The notes under the pieces were generated by a model that ran no database searches, was not told where the DNA came from, and saw only the letters and a list, made by a program, of their open reading frames with translations. The position numbers were made by a program, and so were the translations under genes. Positions 5,880 through 8,160 of a stretch of DNA of 8,160 nucleotides are shown in pieces (the stretch's first letter is position 1; the number at the start of each line of letters is the position of its first letter). Location of the stretch: assembly GCA_900550785.1 (NCBI GenBank), contig URTL01000087.1, positions 1-8,160 of the forward strand, in the 5' to 3' direction. Source of the stretch: an uncultured Collinsella sp. Lineage in GTDB: Bacteria > Actinomycetota > Coriobacteriia > Coriobacteriales > Coriobacteriaceae.

Positions 5880-6060
5880 GGAGTACATGAGCTGGCGGAT
5901 CGGCGCGTCGATGCGGGTGGTGTTTGTTTCCAGACTGTGTATCCCTGTGTCGAAGGGGTCGTCTCGCGCGCACGCCATGTTGTCAATGGGTTACAGTATG
6001 AACGGCGGCTATGTTTCCGCCAACGCACGAGAGAGTCGTCAACAAGGAGGATGCACGACG
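5880..6060. other. Leader region upstream of the YoaK gene, no gene seen
   Basis: No gene is supported here. The frame of the YoaK gene is open back to 5827, but nothing in that part resembles the family. A small hairpin, GGCGG (6004-6008) with CCGCC (6017-6021), precedes the ribosome binding site AAGGAGG (6044-6050). I could not assign a convincing plus-strand promoter; TATGAA at 5997-6002 is a weak -10 candidate without a -35. Confidence 0.4.
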
Positions 6061-6777
6061 ATGCAGCGTGCCAAACAGATATCGGAGTCTATTGAGCTGG
6101 GCATCATCTTGGCGCTCGCCGGTGGCTTTATGGACGTGTATTCGTACATTGGACGCGACCATGTTTTCGCCAACGCGCAGACAGGCAACATCCTGCTCGT
6201 GGGTGTAAGCATCTCGGAGGGCAACTGGGCACTTGCGGGGCGCTACTTCTTCCCTGTGGTGTCGTTTGCCGTGGGTATTATGCTTGCCGATCTGGTACAC
6301 GAGCGGTTTGGCAGCGTGATTCACTGGCGCCAGGTAACGGTGTTCTTTGAGGCCGTCATCTTGCTGGGCGTGAGCTTTATCCCCGGTGGCGGTTACAACC
6401 TGCTCGCCAACTGCCTCACTTCGTTTGCCTGCGGCATGCAGGTCGAGAGCTTCCGCAAGATCCACGGTCACGGCATCGCTACGACCATGTGCATCGGCAA
6501 CTTGCGCAACGCGCTGCAAAACGTGGACGATTACATCATCACCCACAGGCGCGGCTTTTTGGAAAACGGCCTGCTGTACTTTGGCGTGATCTTTACCTTT
6601 GTGTTTGGCGCCGTGTTGGGCAACTGGTGTATTGAACGCATGGGCCTGCACGCCATCGTCGTGGCGAGCTTGCTGCTGTTTGTCGCGTTTGCCATCATGT
6701 TCATCGACCGCGAGCGCGACTTGCGCTTACGCTGGAAGGTTGCGGCCGAGGCTTGGAAAGAGGGCTGCCGAAAGTAA
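6061..6777 (+). CDS. YoaK family (DUF1275) membrane protein
   Basis: This 238-residue integral membrane protein belongs to the YoaK/DUF1275 family, whose function is unknown (a transporter-like role is often assumed). The family hallmark is seen at residues 19-48: GGFMDVYSYI followed by HVFANAQTGNILL. A second, related half-motif lies at 122-150 (FACGMQVESF ... TTMCIGNLRNAL), consistent with an internal duplication. About six hydrophobic segments are visible: 12-28, 62-77, 93-108, 112-126, 168-188 and 197-215. The C-terminal 25 residues are charged and probably cytoplasmic. The ATG at 6061 is chosen because it starts at the family's usual N-terminus and has AGGAGG (6045-6050) ten bases upstream. 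The ATG at 6051 is closer to that site but in another frame. The gene is flanked by a divergent gene and its own terminator, so it is probably transcribed alone. Confidence 0.85.
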   Translation: MQRAKQISESIELGIILALAGGFMDVYSYIGRDHVFANAQTGNILLVGVSISEGNWALAGRYFFPVVSFAVGIMLADLVHERFGSVIHWRQVTVFFEAVILLGVSFIPGGGYNLLANCLTSFACGMQVESFRKIHGHGIATTMCIGNLRNALQNVDDYIITHRRGFLENGLLYFGVIFTFVFGAVLGNWCIERMGLHAIVVASLLLFVAFAIMFIDRERDLRLRWKVAAEAWKEGCRK

Positions 6778-6780
6778 CCG

Positions 6781-6818
6781 ATTGCGGCAAAGGGCTGTTC
6801 CTTTGCCGCAATATTTTT
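6781..6818 (+). terminator. Rho-independent terminator after the YoaK gene
   Basis: ATTGCGGCAAAG (6781-6792) and CTTTGCCGCAAT (6801-6812) form a perfect 12-bp stem around an eight-base loop, followed by TTTTT at 6814-6818. It begins three bases after the stop codon. It separates this gene from fucO. Confidence 0.9.
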
Positions 6819-6827
6819 CATCATCTG

Positions 6828-6882
6828 TTGAAACGCTTTAACACTTTTGACGTTCTCACGCGTTTTTTGTTTCAAAAGCGTT
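6828..6882. promoter_or_regulatory. Candidate operator pair upstream of fucO
   Basis: AACGCTTT (6832-6839) and its exact inverse AAAGCGTT (6875-6882) lie with centres 43 bases apart, about four helical turns. TTGAAAC (6828-6834) and GTTTCAA (6869-6875) are a second exact inverted pair overlapping the first. The left copy, TTGAAACGCTTTAA, is an imperfect palindrome around a central CG, the form typical of LacI-family operators. A -35-like TTGACG (6847-6852) lies between the copies, but no matching -10 sits at the right distance. Binding by a sugar-responsive LacI-type regulator is inference. Confidence 0.35.
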
Positions 6883-6899
6883 AGGATTGGACTTATAGC

Positions 6900-6922
6900 G
6901 CGGGGCGTAATGGATGCCCCGC
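6900..6922 (+). promoter_or_regulatory. Hairpin in the fucO leader
   Basis: GCGGGGC (6900-6906) pairs perfectly with GCCCCGC (6916-6922), extended inward by a G-U and a U-A pair to leave a five-base loop. It ends seven bases before the ribosome binding site GGGAGG (6930-6935) and has no U-run. A TATAGC at 6894-6899 is a weak -10; if it were used, transcription would start a few bases inside the hairpin. It may instead stabilise a transcript begun further upstream. Confidence 0.4.
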
Positions 6923-6941
6923 ACACGATGGGAGGCTATCA

Positions 6942-8108
6942 ATGGCTAATCGTTTCGTTCTCAACACCATCTCTTATCATGGTTCCGGCGCCATCAAGGA
7001 GATCCCCGGCGAGCTCCAGCGTCGCGGCTACAAGAAGATCTTCGTCTGCTCCGACCCCGATCTGGTCAAGTTTGGCGTTACCGCTAAGGTGACCGACGAG
7101 CTCGACGCCGCCGGCATCGCATGGAGCCTCTACTCCGAGATCAAGCCCAACCCCACCATCCAGAACGTCAAGGACGGCGTCGAGGCCTTCAAGGCCGCCG
7201 AGGCTGACGCTATCGTGACCATCGGTGGCGGCTCCTCCATGGACACCGCCAAGGCCATCGGCATTATTATCAACAACCCCGAGTTCGCCGATGTCCGCAG
7301 CCTCGAGGGCGTTGCTCCCACTAAGAACCACGCCGTGTTCACCATCGCCGTGCCGACGACCGCCGGTACCGCCGCTGAGGTGACCATCAACTACGTCATC
7401 ACCGACCCCGAGAAGGTCCGCAAGTTCGTGTGCGTCGACACCAACGACGCCCCCGAGGTCGCCGTCGTCGACCCCGACATGATGGCTTCCATGCCCGCCG
7501 GCCTCACCGCTTCCACTGGTATGGACGCACTGACCCACGCCATCGAGGGCTACACCACCAAGGGCGCCTGGGAGCTCTCCGACATGTTCCACTTTGAGGC
7601 TATTAAGCTGATCAGCGAGAACCTGCGTGACTCCGTCGCCGAGGCCAAGTCCGGCAAGCCCGGCTCCGGCCGCGAGGGCATGGCTCTTGGCCAGTATGTC
7701 GCCGGCATGGGCTTCTCCAACGTTGGCCTGGGCATCGACCACGCCATGGCTCACACCCTGTCCGCTCACTACGACACCCCGCACGGCGTCGCCTGCGCCA
7801 TGCTGCTGCCGATCGCCATGGAGTTCAACAAGCCGGTTTGCGCCGAGCGCCTGGCCAAGGTTGCCGTTGCCATGGGCGTTGACACCACGGGCATGAGCAC
7901 CGACGAGGCCGCCGACGCCGCCATCGCCGCCGTCAAGCAGCTCTCCGCCGACGTGAACATCCCGCACGTCTGCGAGGCCATGAAGGCTGACGAGATCGAG
8001 GTCCTGGCCAAGGACGCCATAGCCGACGCCTGCTTCCCGGGCAACCCGCGCGAGGCGACGCTCGACGACGTCATCGAGCTCTTCAAGAAGATCTGCCCGG
8101 CTGCCTAG
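6942..8108 (+). CDS. fucO: Lactaldehyde reductase (iron-containing alcohol dehydrogenase, group III)
   Basis: This cytoplasmic 388-residue enzyme is predicted to reduce L-lactaldehyde to L-1,2-propanediol with NADH, the redox-balancing step of anaerobic fucose or rhamnose breakdown. It aligns end to end with E. coli FucO: the same MANR start, NNPEFADVRSLEG (111-123), PTTAGTAAEVTINYVITD (138-155), ALGQYVAGMGFSNVGLG and the GNPREATL near the end. The N-terminal Rossmann part holds GGGSSMD (95-101) and D38, which corresponds to the NAD-selecting D39 of E. coli. Metal ligands are D195, H199, H267 and H281, with H271 also conserved. The ATG has GGGAGG six bases upstream. Its codons are more strongly biased to C-ending and AAG forms than those of its neighbours, suggesting high expression. 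No other fucose or rhamnose gene is visible. A related propanediol or butanol dehydrogenase of the same family is the alternative, but the match to FucO is closer. Confidence 0.93.
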   Translation: MANRFVLNTISYHGSGAIKEIPGELQRRGYKKIFVCSDPDLVKFGVTAKVTDELDAAGIAWSLYSEIKPNPTIQNVKDGVEAFKAAEADAIVTIGGGSSMDTAKAIGIIINNPEFADVRSLEGVAPTKNHAVFTIAVPTTAGTAAEVTINYVITDPEKVRKFVCVDTNDAPEVAVVDPDMMASMPAGLTASTGMDALTHAIEGYTTKGAWELSDMFHFEAIKLISENLRDSVAEAKSGKPGSGREGMALGQYVAGMGFSNVGLGIDHAMAHTLSAHYDTPHGVACAMLLPIAMEFNKPVCAERLAKVAVAMGVDTTGMSTDEAADAAIAAVKQLSADVNIPHVCEAMKADEIEVLAKDAIADACFPGNPREATLDDVIELFKKICPAA

Positions 8109-8160
8109 CCTCGTTTGGTGTTCTTTCGCCTGTAGGCGTATGGTCTTTTGACTTGCCGCT
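8109..8160. other. Downstream edge, no clear terminator
   Basis: The 52 bases after fucO hold a small hairpin, CGCC (8127-8130) with GGCG (8135-8138), and a TTTT eight bases later (8145-8148). This is too weak and too far apart to call a terminator. The window ends before another gene begins. Confidence 0.3.

Noticed and set aside
5808..5978. N-terminal extension of the YgiQ-like ORF by 57 residues to a start at 5978
   Set aside because: The GTG at 5807 has a strong ribosome binding site, the extension has no family resemblance, and it would run through the REP-like palindrome and intergenic region.
5981..5986. Perfect TTGACA -35 box on the minus strand
   Set aside because: No -10-like sequence lies 16-18 bases downstream (GACGAC at 17), so it is probably a chance match.
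5827..6060. Extension of the YoaK gene to an ATG at 5827
   Set aside because: The family starts close to the MQRAKQ position, AAGGAGG precedes the ATG at 6061, and the extension reads through the palindrome.
6939..7967. Long minus-strand open frame opposite fucO
   Set aside because: It is Gly/Val/Asp-rich with no family pattern and mirrors the strong codon bias of fucO; a shadow of the real gene.
8127..8148. Terminator after fucO
   Set aside because: The stem is only four pairs and the TTTT is separated from it by several bases; not enough to call.

Overview
The window is a GC-rich (roughly 60%), gene-dense stretch of bacterial chromosome. The mix of genes, the strong C/G third-position bias and the mostly AGGAGG-type ribosome binding sites fit a gut actinobacterium of the Coriobacteriia, most likely Collinsella or a relative. 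That assignment is inference from style and gene content; no 16S or other marker gene is present.

Layout from left to right. (1) Positions 1-2303, plus strand: the end of an ABC-transporter substrate-binding protein of the NitT/TauT (NMT1-like) type. Three bases later comes one ORF in which the permease and the ATPase of the same importer are fused. The ATPase part is unusually short between Walker A and the Q-loop. (2) Positions 2304-2518: non-coding, with a possible extended -10 box, a 29-bp dyad just downstream of it and a GC-rich leader hairpin. (3) Positions 2519-3675, plus strand: a small ribbon-helix-helix protein of the RelB/DinJ antitoxin type with no toxin next to it, then a CPBP-family intramembrane metalloprotease. 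(4) Positions 3672-5807, minus strand: a complete YgiQ-type radical SAM protein. Its stop codon overlaps that of the protease in a shared CTAG. (5) Positions 5808-6060: a divergent intergenic region with a perfect 12-bp inverted repeat. (6) Positions 6061-6777, plus strand: a YoaK (DUF1275) membrane protein, followed by a clear rho-independent terminator. (7) Positions 6942-8108, plus strand: FucO lactaldehyde reductase, with a possible operator pair and a 5' hairpin upstream.

Apart from the ABC pair, and perhaps the RHH/CPBP pair, the genes look like independent transcription units. FucO would reduce lactaldehyde from fucose or rhamnose breakdown to 1,2-propanediol, which suits a mucin- or plant-glycan-using gut anaerobe, but no other fucose gene is visible.

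The most unusual signals are the fused, shortened ABC protein; a set of REP-like palindromes with a GGGACG-like core, one of which supplies the C-terminal codons and stop of the RHH gene; and the dyad at the start of the RHH transcription unit. I see no CRISPR array, tRNA, rRNA, insertion sequence or prophage gene, and no convincing case for a wholly new system.
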